A stretch of DNA of 64,000 bases, taken from contig NZ_RQXT01000009.1 of NCBI RefSeq assembly GCF_003863365.1, forward strand, positions 62,001 through 126,000, read 5' to 3'. Below the pieces are notes generated by a model. That model worked only from the letters and a program-made list of their open reading frames with translations, made no database searches and had not been told where the DNA came from. The position numbers and the translations under genes are program-made. Each line of letters opens with the position of its first letter. The stretch's first letter is position 1. This document shows, one piece after another, positions 53,971 to 63,340 of this stretch. The DNA comes from Mesorhizobium tamadayense. Lineage in GTDB: Bacteria; Pseudomonadota; Alphaproteobacteria; Rhizobiales; Rhizobiaceae.

Positions 53971-54570
53971 GTGAAGTCGGTGAGAGGGTTGAAGTCGGTC
54001 GCTGCCGCGGCGCTCGTGTTGACGCTTGCTGGTTGCGCGGCACTGGGAGGCAAGCCGGCGCCGCTCGACACGTTTGAGCTTTCCGCTCCGCCGGTCGGCA
54101 TGCGCGGCCACAGCCGCCGTCAGATCCTGATCGCCCAGCCCTCGGCGCTGAAGGCGCTGGACAGCCAGAACATCGTCATCAGGCCGTCCGACCAGTCGAT
54201 CCAGTTCCTCAAGGGTGCGCAATGGGCGGACCGCCTTCCGCTGATCGTGCAGGCGAGGCTCGCCGAGACCTTCCAGCGCTCCGGCAGCTTCGCCGGCGTC
54301 GGCAAGCCGGGCGAGGGGCTGGCGATCGACTACCAGGTCATCGTCGAGGTCCGCTCCTTCGAAGTCCGGGTCGACGGCGGCGAACATGCCGATGTCGACC
54401 TGTTCGTGCGCATCCTCAACGACCGCAACGGCGAGGTGCGCGCCTCGAAGAGCTTCACGGCGAGCGCACCGGTGTCGGGCAGCGGCAACGCCGCCTATGT
54501 CGGCGCGCTCGACAGTGCGTTTGGGCAGGCGGCGAAGGATATCGTGCGCTGGACGGATTCGGTGATCTGA
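53971..54570 (+). CDS. ABC-type transport auxiliary lipoprotein
   Basis: A 199-residue lipoprotein (lipobox in ALVLTLAGCAAL) of the PqiC-like ABC_trans_aux family. It has PLDTFELSAPPVGMRGHSRR, QWADRLPLIVQARLAETFQR, and DYQVIVEVRSFEVRVDGGEH. It belongs with the MlaEFD genes 80 bases upstream and is probably an outer-membrane partner of the lipid transporter. It starts with GTG at 53971. Confidence 0.88.
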   Translation: MKSVRGLKSVAAAALVLTLAGCAALGGKPAPLDTFELSAPPVGMRGHSRRQILIAQPSALKALDSQNIVIRPSDQSIQFLKGAQWADRLPLIVQARLAETFQRSGSFAGVGKPGEGLAIDYQVIVEVRSFEVRVDGGEHADVDLFVRILNDRNGEVRASKSFTASAPVSGSGNAAYVGALDSAFGQAAKDIVRWTDSVI

Positions 54571-54606
54571 AGGCCAGCAAAGCCGCCGCTGTACTTGGAG
54601 GCAATG

Positions 54607-54924
54607 ATGGCCGTCAGTTTTGTTCAAAGGACATTTTCGGTCGATGGAGCGGAGGTGACCTGCCGGTTCTTTTTGCCCGAACCCGAGCAGGGCGGACATT
54701 TCCAGTGCCGGTATGAAATAGCATGGCCGGAAGGCTCACGTTTTCGAAAAGCTTACGCGGTCGACGAGGTGCAGGCGCTATTGCTCGCAATGCAAATGGC
54801 CCATGCTGAACTTTTGTCAGAACGCGAAAATAACGGACGCCAAGTACTATGGCTCGATCAGCGAAGCCTCGGATTGCCTATAGCCAATTCAATTCGTGAT
54901 TTGGATCCTGGCAGCAGTTTCTGA
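54607..54924 (+). CDS. DUF6968-like small protein
   Basis: A 105-residue protein: AVSFVQRTFSVDGAEVTCRF, HFQCRYEIAWPEG, AYAVDEVQALLLAMQMAHAE and WLDQRSLGLPI. The pattern (basic start, D-x-x-Q-A-L-x-L-A, LGLP end) resembles DUF6968. Function unknown. The start at 54607 is 5 bases after GGAGG; ATG 54604 is closer than normal. Confidence 0.65.
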   Translation: MAVSFVQRTFSVDGAEVTCRFFLPEPEQGGHFQCRYEIAWPEGSRFRKAYAVDEVQALLLAMQMAHAELLSERENNGRQVLWLDQRSLGLPIANSIRDLDPGSSF

Positions 54925-54933
54925 ACATGAGCC

Positions 54934-54972
54934 ATATGAAAAAAGCGGGCTTTCGGCCCGCCTTTTTCATAT
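54934..54972. terminator. Bidirectional terminator between DUF6968 and the GPR-like gene
   Basis: ATATGAAAAA-AGCGGGC, loop TTTCG, GCCCGC-CTTTTTCATAT. The 6-bp GC stem has A- and T-rich flanks that extend the inverted repeat, giving a T tract on both strands. It separates two convergent genes. Confidence 0.9.
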
Positions 54973-54988
54973 CCTCGATAGGCCCGGC

Positions 54989-57900
54989 TTACTGCAGGCG
55001 GCCGCTGGCGTGGGCTAGCATGGTGTAGACCTTGCCGGTATCCGACGTCAGATAGGTCTGCGCCATGATGTTGTCGCGGTCGTTGCGCGAGACATCCTTG
55101 AGCAGCTTCTCGAAATCGTCGCAGTAGCGGTCGACGGCGGCGCGGAACTCGGCCTCGGTCTGATACTTGCGGCGGATCTCGTCGAAGGTCTGCTGGCCTT
55201 TCAGCGTGTAGAGGCGGCGCGTGAACACGTCGCGCTCGCCGCGGCGATAGCGGTTCCACAGCTCGATCGAGGCGTCGTGGTCGATGGCGCGCGCGATGTC
55301 GACGGACAACGAGTTGAGCGATTCCATAACATGCAGCGGCGAGCGCTGGGCGGGGGCCGCGCGCGGCGCTTCCGCCGGCGCCGCCGGCTTCAGCTCTTCC
55401 TCGCGCGAAGCGTTGGTCAGAAGATCACGCACCCACCCCCCCTGCGCCGTGCGGCCGTTCGGATCGCGGCGTGGCGCCTCTGCGGGACGCTCGAGATCGA
55501 GCGCGCCGCGCAGGGTCGTCTCGCCGAGCGGCGCCTGCGGGGTCTGGCGCTCCGGCTGAGGCTGCGGCGGCGCCGCCGGGCGGCGCAGCGGCTGCTCGGC
55601 GGGGCGGGCAGGCGCCTGCGGCGCGGGACGCAGGCTGCGGGGCTCGCCGGCCTCGCTGCTGCCGCTGCGGCCGGATTTCGCAACGATATCCGACAATTCC
55701 TTGAGCGCGTTGATCTGCTCGGAGACGGCGCGGCGGATAGCCGAGGTCGACTCCTTGGCTTCTTCCGGCATCTCGATGACGCCCTTCTTGAGTTCGGCGC
55801 GGGTGAGGTCGAGCTCGCTCTTGATGGAGCCCGCGGTGCGCCGCATCTCCTCGGTGGCATCGGCGAAGCGACGCGTCGCCGAATCGACGACATCGGCGAT
55901 GGCCGTACGGATCTTCTCCGCCGATTCCATCGTCCGGCCCTCGGCGTTCTGCATCGTCTGACCGACAAGGCTCTCGAAGGAGCGCATGACCTTTTCGAGG
56001 TCTTCCGACTTCTTGACCAGGCCGACGGCGAGGTCTTCCAGCGAGGACTGCCGCTCCAGCGTGTGCTCGAGATTGCTCTGCGCGGAGCTCAGCAGGTCCG
56101 AGGCGCTCGACAGCAGACGGCTGTGCTCGTCGAACTTGGTCGCGATCGAGGCGACCTCGCGCAACGTCGCCGACGACAGATCGGTGAGCCGCGTCGTGTT
56201 GGAATCGACGAGACGCGCCGAGCTGGCAAAGGTCTGGGCTGCCTTTTCCGTGGTGGTGGCAAAGCTCTGCGTGCTGCCGGTGAGGCGTTCCTCTACATGG
56301 CCGAGATTGACGGCCGCCTGGTCGATCAGCTGGCCGAGCTGGGCGCTGGAGGTGGTCATGCGGCCGATGAGGTCGGCAACGCTGTCGGCCAGCGTCGAGC
56401 GCGCGCCCTCGACCGCCGAAAGCGTCTCGGCGGTGCGGCTGGCAAGCGCGTTGACGAGATTTGCGTTTTCGCTGCGCAGCTTCTCGGCCGCCCGTTCGGT
56501 GACTTCTTCCATGCTCCTCTGAAGTTCCGAGCCGCCCTGGGCGAAGCGCTCGACCAGGGGGCGCGCCGTCTCGTCGAGGATCCTCGACATTTCGGCGGAG
56601 CGCGCCGCGAGCATGGTGTTGAGCTCGCGGGTGTTGGCGCCGATGGTCTTTGCCGCCTCGTTGGTGCTCTGGCCGATATGCTGGCCGACCGCCGTGAAGG
56701 TTTCGGCGATGACGTTGGCGCGCGAGATGAGCTGCGCTTCGGCGCCGGAGACCTGCTCGTTGAGCTTCTGGCCCATCGTTTCGGCGGTGTAGGCGAGGCG
56801 GTTCTCGACGCTCGCCACTTGCTCCTCGACGCGGGCCGCCGCAGCAGCGGCGCTCGAGGCCAGCCGCTCGTCGGCACCGGCCAGCGCCTGCTCGATCTCG
56901 CGGGCGTGGACGGCAAGTTCCTGACCGGTCTGCCGGGCACGATCGGCGACGCGCTGCTCGGTGGTGGCGAACGCGCCGACAATGGTGTCGGCATGCTCGC
57001 CGATGGTCGAAGTGCTGCTGGCGATGCGCGACACCAGGCGGTTGTCCGCGTCGTCGAAGATGCGGGCAATTTCGGACGCCCGCGACGACAATGCTTCCGA
57101 ACCCTCGGCAATGCGCGAGATCAGATGCTGGTCGGCGGCATCGAAGATGCGGCCGAGATCGGAGGCGCGTGCGGCCAGCGCTTCGGCCGATTCGGTGATG
57201 CGCATGCCCAGCCGCTCGTCGGCGCCCTCGAAGTTGCGCAGGATGTCGCCGGCGCGCGCGGCAAGCGACTGCGCCGTTTCGACTGCCCGAGCGACCAGCT
57301 TCTGGTCCGCGGCGTCGAAAGTGCCGGCGATCTCGCCAGCGCGCGCGGCCAGCTTGTCGGCGGTTTCCTCGGCGCGGGCCATGAGCGCGTTGGACGCATC
57401 GTCGGCGCGGGCCATCAGCATGCTGGAGGTGTCCTGGGCGCGCTCGTGCAGGCGGCGGTCGGCCTGCTCGAAGGCGTTGGCAATGTCTTCGGCCCTGGCG
57501 AGCAGCGCGGCCGAGGTCTGCTCGGCGCGTTCGGCGATCTTGCGGTCGGCGTCGCTGAAGGCGGCTCCGGCCTGCTCGTGCAGCGCGCTGGTGACTTCCA
57601 TCACCTTGTCGCGCAGCGCGCCGGCAACGAAGACGGCGGTCTTTTCGAGAACGCCGCGGACATTGTCGACGCCGGTCGAGAGCGCACGCTCCATGGTGCT
57701 GGCGCGCTCTTCGATGATGCCGGTCTGGCGGCTGAAGGCCTGCTCTATCTTCTCGACATCGGCCGAGATCGCCGCCGAGATGTCGCCGCTTTTGGCGGCG
57801 ATCTGGTCGATGTGGCCGGACACCGAACGGTCGACGTCCTTGCGCGCTTCGGCGAGCTTGGCGAGATCCTCCTCGAGGGCGCGAGCTAGCGTGTTGCGGC

Positions 57901-60900
57901 CTTCGGACAGTTTGCCGACATGGCCGGCAATGACCTCGTCGATTTCGGAGCGGCTTTCGGCCAACTTCTGCAGGTCGGCTTCAAGAGCGCGCTTGAGGAT
58001 ATCGCGACCCTCGGCGAGCTTCTCGACCTGGCCGGAGACCAGCCCATCGAGACCGGCGCGGCTCTCGGCCAGTTTGGCAAGGTCGGCTTCCAGGGCACGC
58101 TTGAGGATGTCGCGGCCTTCGGCGAGCTTCTCGACCTGGCCGGCGACCAGGCCGTCGATGCTGGAGCGGCTTTCGGCCAGCTTGGCGAGGTCGTCCTCCA
58201 GGGCCTTGGACAGCATCGCGCGGTCTTGCGAGAGACTGTCGGCGTGGGTCTGCATGAGGCCGCTGGCATTGGCCATGTCGGCATCGAGGGCGCGTGACAG
58301 CTCGGCGCGGTGGTCGGTGATCTTCTGCGAATGATCGACGATGGCGCCCTGGATGGTGTTGAGGTCCGCTTCCAAGGCCCGCTTGAGGATATCGCGGCCT
58401 TCGGCGAGCTTCTCGACCTGGCCGGCGACCAGGCCGTCGATCGAGGAGCGGCTCTCGGCGAGCTTCGCCAGATCGTCTTCGAGCGACTTCGACAGCACCG
58501 AACGATCCTGCACAAGCCGGTTCTGGTGATCGGATATCGCGCTGCCGACAGTCTGCAGGTCGGCCTCCAGGGCCTTCGACAGTTGAGCGCGCTCTTCCAC
58601 CAACTTGTCGGAGTGTCCCGCAATGGCGCCCTTGATCGTGTTGAGGTCTGCTTCGAGCGCGCGCTTGAGGATGTCGCGGCCTTCGGCGAGCTTCTCGACC
58701 TGGCCGGCGACCAGGCCGTCGATCGACGCGCGGCTCTCGGCGAGCTTGGCAAGGTCGGCCTCCAGCGTCTGCGACAGCAGGCTGCGGTCGTCCGCGAGCT
58801 TGCCGGCGTGACTGTCGATCAGGTCGCGGATGCCGCCGAGGTCGCTCTCCAGGGCGCGGCTGAGCTCGCCCCGATCCTCGGCGAGCTTGGTCGAATGGGT
58901 CTCGATCAGGCTCCTGATGCCGACGATGTCGGTCTCGAGCGCCTTGGCAAGCACCGCACGCCCTTCGGCGATCTTCTCGACCTGGCCGGCGACGAGGCCG
59001 TCGATCGAGGCGCGGCTGTCCGCCAGCTTGCCGAGATCGGCTTCCAGCGCACGCGCCAGAATGTTGCGGCCCTCGGCCAGCTTGCCAACATGGCCAGCGA
59101 CCATTTCATCAATCATCGTGCGGGCTTGCACGAGTTTGCCCGAGTCTTCGTTCAATGCCTGGGAGAGGCGGTTGCGACCCTCTTCGAGCTGCTCGAGATG
59201 GCTGCCCAGCGAAGCGTCGATGGCGGCGCGCGATTCGTTGACCTTGCGCAGGTCCTCTTCCAGGGCGCGCGAGATCAGATTGCGGCCTTCCGCCAGCTTC
59301 TGCACCTGGTCGGTGACCGCGGCATCGATTGCCGCGCGGCCCTCGGCAAATTTCGCCAGATCCTCCTGCATGGCGGCAGCCATGCGGTCGCGGCTCTCGG
59401 AAAGCTTGAGGCTGTGGTTCTCGACCGCCTCCTCGATGCCGACGCGGGCATCGGCCAGCCGTTGGATGTCGGCGTCGAAGGAACGCGACACGACGTGGCG
59501 GGCGGCCTCCATGCGTCCGGCGAAATCGGTGGCGCGGGCTTCGAGCATGGACGAGGTCGACGAGATGATGTCGGCCATATCCGCGCCGATCTGTGTCTTG
59601 CCCTGGTCGATCATCGCCGACAGCGTATCCTTGCTCTCGGCAAAGGTGTTGGCGATCTCGCGCGCACGTTCGACCAGAGTCTCGTTGATCTGGCGGGCAC
59701 GCGCCTCGAGCGCGGCGTTGAGCTTCTGCGTGCCGGTATCGAGCGCCTCGGCACGGGTCTGGAACTCGCTGATCAACGCTTGGCCGCGCTCGGCCAGCGT
59801 CCGCTCGATGCCGTTGAGGCTCGCTTCGAATTCGGAGTTTAGCGTGCGCGCCGCTCCGCCGAGCAGCGAGACCATGCCGCTGGTGCGGTCGTCGAGCAGG
59901 TCTGTCAGCGAGCGGGTGAGGCCGTCGGTGGTGTCGGTCAGCTTGGCGATGCGGGTGTCGAGCAGGCTGGCGAAGGCTTCGCCGGAGGTCGACAGGCGGT
60001 CGGTGATCGAATCGAGCCGGGTTTCGACCGAATCGAAGATCGACGTCGAGCTTTCGTTGATGCGATCGATCAGCGTGTCGCCGGAATTGTTGATCGTCAT
60101 CGACAGCTTGGTCGAGGCATTGAGGATCGAGTCGCGAATGATGTCGCTGGCGGCGCCGATCTCGTCCCGCAGCGTCTCATGGGCGCCATGGATCGAAGCG
60201 CGCACGCGTTCGGCATGGGTGACAACCGCCTCGCGCTCGCTGCCGAGGCCGTCGACCAGCGAGCGGATGCGGGCCTCGTTCTCGGAATAGGAGCGCTCGA
60301 TCTGGCTGACTTCGCTGTGGACGAGCGTTTCGAGCTCGACGGCGCGCGCCAGCGTGCGCTCGATGCCTTCGCCCATGGCCGCTACCTCGCGGCGAACGGC
60401 CTGGCCGATCATCATGACGCGGTCCTGGGCCAGGTTTTCCGGCTCGGCGAGGCGGAAGGCCACTTCGGTCATCGATTGCGCGGCAATGCGCATTTCTTGC
60501 GCGCGCCGGATCATCGCGGCGAATGCCCAGAACAGAATGACCGGGATGATCACCGCAACCGCCAGGCCGATCAGCTCGGGGCGGGCGAAGAACTGGTCGA
60601 AGGTGCGGATCTTCCAGATGCTCGGACCGAACAGAAGGTTGGCGAGGCCGCCGGCGCCTGCGATCCAGGCAATCGAAACGAACGCTACGACCCAGTAGAC
60701 GGTGCTCGACGCACGCCGGTTGAGGCTTTGCAAAAGCGTCCGGTAATCCTTCTGGCGATCGTCATTGGCGGGCGTGAAACCGGCCGGCTGCGAACCGCGC
60801 GATTCGGCCGGGCGCAGCTCCGCCGGCTTTGACTGAGGCGTTGCCTTGGCGGCCTGAGGCTCATTTGCCGGCTCGATTCTCTGGCTGCGGCCTTCACGCG

Positions 60901-61063
60901 CCAATTCGTCCGCGGCCGCCGAAATCTGGGCCTCGAGATCTTCCATCGACGCCGCCATGTCGAGCCCGCCGTCGTCGCCGTTGAGGTCGAGGTCAAGCGC
61001 CTTTTCCAGTTCCGCGGCTACGTCGCTCTCGAGAGATTTGGTCGTCGTCGGTTTCTTAGCCAT
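54989..61063 (-). CDS. Giant coiled-coil membrane protein, Growth Pole Ring (GPR)-like
   Basis: A 2024-residue protein. Two membrane segments near the N-terminus (VYWVVAFVSIAWIAGAGGLA at about 121-144, IGLAVAVIIPVILFWAFAAM at about 165-184) follow a Pro/Ala cytoplasmic part. Residues 535-1086 are a helical repeat array (K-L-A-E-[GS]-R units), about 1160-1330 a second array (AARAGEIAGTFDAADQKLVA type), then more helix, a Pro-rich linker and a conserved-looking C-terminal domain (RAIDHDASIELWNRYRRGER, FTRRLYTLKGQQTFDEIRRK). Length and design match GPR of Agrobacterium tumefaciens, which forms a ring at the growing pole and is needed for polar growth and rod shape. Orthology is inferred. Confidence 0.85.
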   Translation of the reverse strand: MAKKPTTTKSLESDVAAELEKALDLDLNGDDGGLDMAASMEDLEAQISAAADELAREGRSQRIEPANEPQAAKATPQSKPAELRPAESRGSQPAGFTPANDDRQKDYRTLLQSLNRRASSTVYWVVAFVSIAWIAGAGGLANLLFGPSIWKIRTFDQFFARPELIGLAVAVIIPVILFWAFAAMIRRAQEMRIAAQSMTEVAFRLAEPENLAQDRVMMIGQAVRREVAAMGEGIERTLARAVELETLVHSEVSQIERSYSENEARIRSLVDGLGSEREAVVTHAERVRASIHGAHETLRDEIGAASDIIRDSILNASTKLSMTINNSGDTLIDRINESSTSIFDSVETRLDSITDRLSTSGEAFASLLDTRIAKLTDTTDGLTRSLTDLLDDRTSGMVSLLGGAARTLNSEFEASLNGIERTLAERGQALISEFQTRAEALDTGTQKLNAALEARARQINETLVERAREIANTFAESKDTLSAMIDQGKTQIGADMADIISSTSSMLEARATDFAGRMEAARHVVSRSFDADIQRLADARVGIEEAVENHSLKLSESRDRMAAAMQEDLAKFAEGRAAIDAAVTDQVQKLAEGRNLISRALEEDLRKVNESRAAIDASLGSHLEQLEEGRNRLSQALNEDSGKLVQARTMIDEMVAGHVGKLAEGRNILARALEADLGKLADSRASIDGLVAGQVEKIAEGRAVLAKALETDIVGIRSLIETHSTKLAEDRGELSRALESDLGGIRDLIDSHAGKLADDRSLLSQTLEADLAKLAESRASIDGLVAGQVEKLAEGRDILKRALEADLNTIKGAIAGHSDKLVEERAQLSKALEADLQTVGSAISDHQNRLVQDRSVLSKSLEDDLAKLAESRSSIDGLVAGQVEKLAEGRDILKRALEADLNTIQGAIVDHSQKITDHRAELSRALDADMANASGLMQTHADSLSQDRAMLSKALEDDLAKLAESRSSIDGLVAGQVEKLAEGRDILKRALEADLAKLAESRAGLDGLVSGQVEKLAEGRDILKRALEADLQKLAESRSEIDEVIAGHVGKLSEGRNTLARALEEDLAKLAEARKDVDRSVSGHIDQIAAKSGDISAAISADVEKIEQAFSRQTGIIEERASTMERALSTGVDNVRGVLEKTAVFVAGALRDKVMEVTSALHEQAGAAFSDADRKIAERAEQTSAALLARAEDIANAFEQADRRLHERAQDTSSMLMARADDASNALMARAEETADKLAARAGEIAGTFDAADQKLVARAVETAQSLAARAGDILRNFEGADERLGMRITESAEALAARASDLGRIFDAADQHLISRIAEGSEALSSRASEIARIFDDADNRLVSRIASSTSTIGEHADTIVGAFATTEQRVADRARQTGQELAVHAREIEQALAGADERLASSAAAAAARVEEQVASVENRLAYTAETMGQKLNEQVSGAEAQLISRANVIAETFTAVGQHIGQSTNEAAKTIGANTRELNTMLAARSAEMSRILDETARPLVERFAQGGSELQRSMEEVTERAAEKLRSENANLVNALASRTAETLSAVEGARSTLADSVADLIGRMTTSSAQLGQLIDQAAVNLGHVEERLTGSTQSFATTTEKAAQTFASSARLVDSNTTRLTDLSSATLREVASIATKFDEHSRLLSSASDLLSSAQSNLEHTLERQSSLEDLAVGLVKKSEDLEKVMRSFESLVGQTMQNAEGRTMESAEKIRTAIADVVDSATRRFADATEEMRRTAGSIKSELDLTRAELKKGVIEMPEEAKESTSAIRRAVSEQINALKELSDIVAKSGRSGSSEAGEPRSLRPAPQAPARPAEQPLRRPAAPPQPQPERQTPQAPLGETTLRGALDLERPAEAPRRDPNGRTAQGGWVRDLLTNASREEELKPAAPAEAPRAAPAQRSPLHVMESLNSLSVDIARAIDHDASIELWNRYRRGERDVFTRRLYTLKGQQTFDEIRRKYQTEAEFRAAVDRYCDDFEKLLKDVSRNDRDNIMAQTYLTSDTGKVYTMLAHASGRLQ
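57806..59461 (-). repeat. Repeat array in the GPR-like gene (54-base and 33-base units)
   Basis: Encodes residues 535-1086. It parses without gaps into 27 units of 18 residues (pattern K-L-A-E-x-R-x-x-[IL]) and 6 units of 11 residues. A 94-residue super-unit (282 bases) recurs at residues 773-866 and 867-960 and begins again at 961. The best units are near-identical at DNA level (for example around 58080, 58160, 58390 and 58690), so slippage or recombination could change the copy number. Confidence 0.85.
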
Positions 61064-61226
61064 GCCTTCGCTACCCTGTACTAGCTGCCGCGGGACTTAT
61101 GATTTTGGCCTGATTCTGGCTTGTCTGGTCCCAGACAGGAGGCTGAAAATGGACGTTCGTATCGTAATGACACACTGGGGTAAAGAAAACATGCATTCCG
61201 GGCGATACGTAAAACTTTAAATATAA

Positions 61227-61289
61227 GGTTAACGGAGGCGTGATTTGGGCTGCCTCCGTGACAACATTTTTCCCTGGCAACCGTTAACC
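61227..61289 (+). promoter_or_regulatory. Two overlapping, mutually exclusive inverted repeats in the Hpt leader
   Basis: GGTTAACGG (61227-61235) pairs with CCGTTAACC (61281-61289). ACGGAGGC (61232-61239) pairs with GCCTCCGT (61252-61259). Both are perfect, and they share bases 61232-61235, so RNA can form only one fully. This is the form of an attenuator switch. Alternatively the TTAAC-rich ends may be protein binding sites. Confidence 0.5.
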
Positions 61290-61293
61290 CGAT

Positions 61294-61318
61294 GGCGACG
61301 GGGATCGCCTATTTTTTT
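61294..61318 (+). terminator. Intrinsic terminator in the Hpt leader, first
   Basis: GGCGA (61294-61298) and TCGCC (61305-61309) form a short stem followed by TA and seven T. It is upstream of the Hpt gene, so a transcript from further left should end or be attenuated here. Confidence 0.7.
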
Positions 61319-61336
61319 GGCGGCTGACCGCCTTTT
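61319..61336 (+). terminator. Intrinsic terminator in the Hpt leader, second
   Basis: GGCGG (61319-61323), loop CTGA, CCGCC (61328-61332), followed by TTTT. It begins one base after the T tract of the first terminator and ends just before the AGGAG of the Hpt gene. Confidence 0.55.
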
Positions 61337-61348
61337 GTAGGAGTTGCA

Positions 61349-61723
61349 GTGCGTATGCGTGGCGAAAGTGGAGTTGCGTTTTCCATGCCCGGCGGCGACG
61401 TGTCGGGGACGGCAGGTTCGCGACCTGTGGATTTGGCCCATCTTGCGCGGCAGACGATGGACGATCGCGCGCTCGAGCAGGAAGTGCTGGCGATGTTCGT
61501 GCAGCAGGCGCTTTCGGTGCGCGACAAGATCCTCGAAGCCGATGCCAAGGAGCGGGTGCTCCTGGCGCACAGCCTGAAGGGCTCGGCGTGCGGCATAGGG
61601 GCCTTTGCCGTCGCCGAATGCGCGGCAGTCATCGAAAAGCAGCCCGAGGACGCCCGCACCCTGAAAAAGCTTGGGGTGCTGATCGAGGAAGTGCGGGACT
61701 TCATCGCCGCCATCAGCCGCTGA
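61349..61723 (+). CDS. Hpt-domain (histidine phosphotransfer) protein
   Basis: A 124-residue protein with a single Hpt domain (about residues 28-124). The phosphorylated His is in VLLAHSLKGSACGIGAFAVA, preceded by LEQEVLAMFVQQALSVRDKI. Such proteins pass a phosphoryl group between response-regulator receivers in a phosphorelay; the partner kinase is not in the window. Start GTG 61349 lies 5 bases after AGGAG; ATG 61355 is an alternative. It is divergent from the GPR-like gene and preceded by a structured leader with tandem terminators, implying regulated expression. Confidence 0.88.
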   Translation: MRMRGESGVAFSMPGGDVSGTAGSRPVDLAHLARQTMDDRALEQEVLAMFVQQALSVRDKILEADAKERVLLAHSLKGSACGIGAFAVAECAAVIEKQPEDARTLKKLGVLIEEVRDFIAAISR

Positions 61724-61804
61724 AACCTCGTGCTTGAGAAGATTCGAGCGACGCGCTTCCAGCCCGCCGCCGCGCCTCGGCGCCGGCGAACAGCCACCTT
61801 CTGA

Positions 61805-61827
61805 AAAACGCCATTTGGTGGCGTTTT
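61805..61827. terminator. Bidirectional-looking hairpin after the Hpt gene
   Basis: AAAACGCCA (61805-61813), loop TTTGG, TGGCGTTTT (61819-61827): a perfect 9-bp stem with A and T flanks, 82 bases after the Hpt stop. Confidence 0.75.
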
Positions 61828-61837
61828 CCCGCCGCAG

Positions 61838-61865
61838 TTGACTTGTGCGGTGGAGTGATTATCTC
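61838..61865 (+). promoter_or_regulatory. Sigma-70-type promoter before the ferredoxin gene
   Basis: TTGACT (61838-61843) and TATCTC (61860-61865) separated by 16 bases, 24 bases before the ferredoxin ATG. It matches the housekeeping consensus moderately; the -35 is strong. Confidence 0.5.
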
Positions 61866-61889
61866 CGCTGCGACTCCCTCAGGTGACCA

Positions 61890-62210
61890 ATGACCAAGCT
61901 GACTTACATCGCCCATGACGGGACCCAATTCGACGTGGAAGCCGAAAACGGCTCGACCGTCATGGAAAACGCGATCCGCAACGCGGTGCCCGGCATCGAG
62001 GCGGAATGCGGCGGCGCATGCGCCTGCGCGACCTGCCATGTCTATGTCGACGAGGCTTGGACGGCCGAAGTCGGCGAGCCGGAGGCGATGGAGGAGGATA
62101 TGCTGGATTTCGCCTACGAGGTCCGGCCGAACTCGCGCCTGTCCTGCCAAATCAAGGTGCGCGACGCGCTCGACGGGCTCGTCGTCCGGGTGCCCGAACG
62201 CCAGGGCTGA
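61890..62210 (+). CDS. [2Fe-2S] ferredoxin, adrenodoxin type
   Basis: A 106-residue ferredoxin. The four cluster cysteines are in [17 protein letters not shown] (C-x5-C-x2-C) and RLSCQIKV. The surrounding pattern ([36 protein letters not shown]) is that of adrenodoxin/putidaredoxin-type proteins. It could serve P450s or Fe-S and heme pathways. The next gene encodes a ferredoxin reductase-like flavoprotein, the likely electron donor. Confidence 0.94.
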   Translation: MTKLTYIAHDGTQFDVEAENGSTVMENAIRNAVPGIEAECGGACACATCHVYVDEAWTAEVGEPEAMEEDMLDFAYEVRPNSRLSCQIKVRDALDGLVVRVPERQG

Positions 62211-63335
<1,125 letters not shown>

Positions 63336-63340
63336 TGCCG

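Noticed and set aside
57806-59461. Regular repeat array as a CRISPR
   Set aside because: The repeats have no unrelated spacers, keep a coding frame and translate to helical units of the GPR-like protein.
55277-60290. Long open frames of 870, 510 and 486 codons opposite the GPR-like gene
   Set aside because: They are antisense shadows of the repeat-rich coiled-coil gene; their apparent repeats simply copy the repeats of the real gene.
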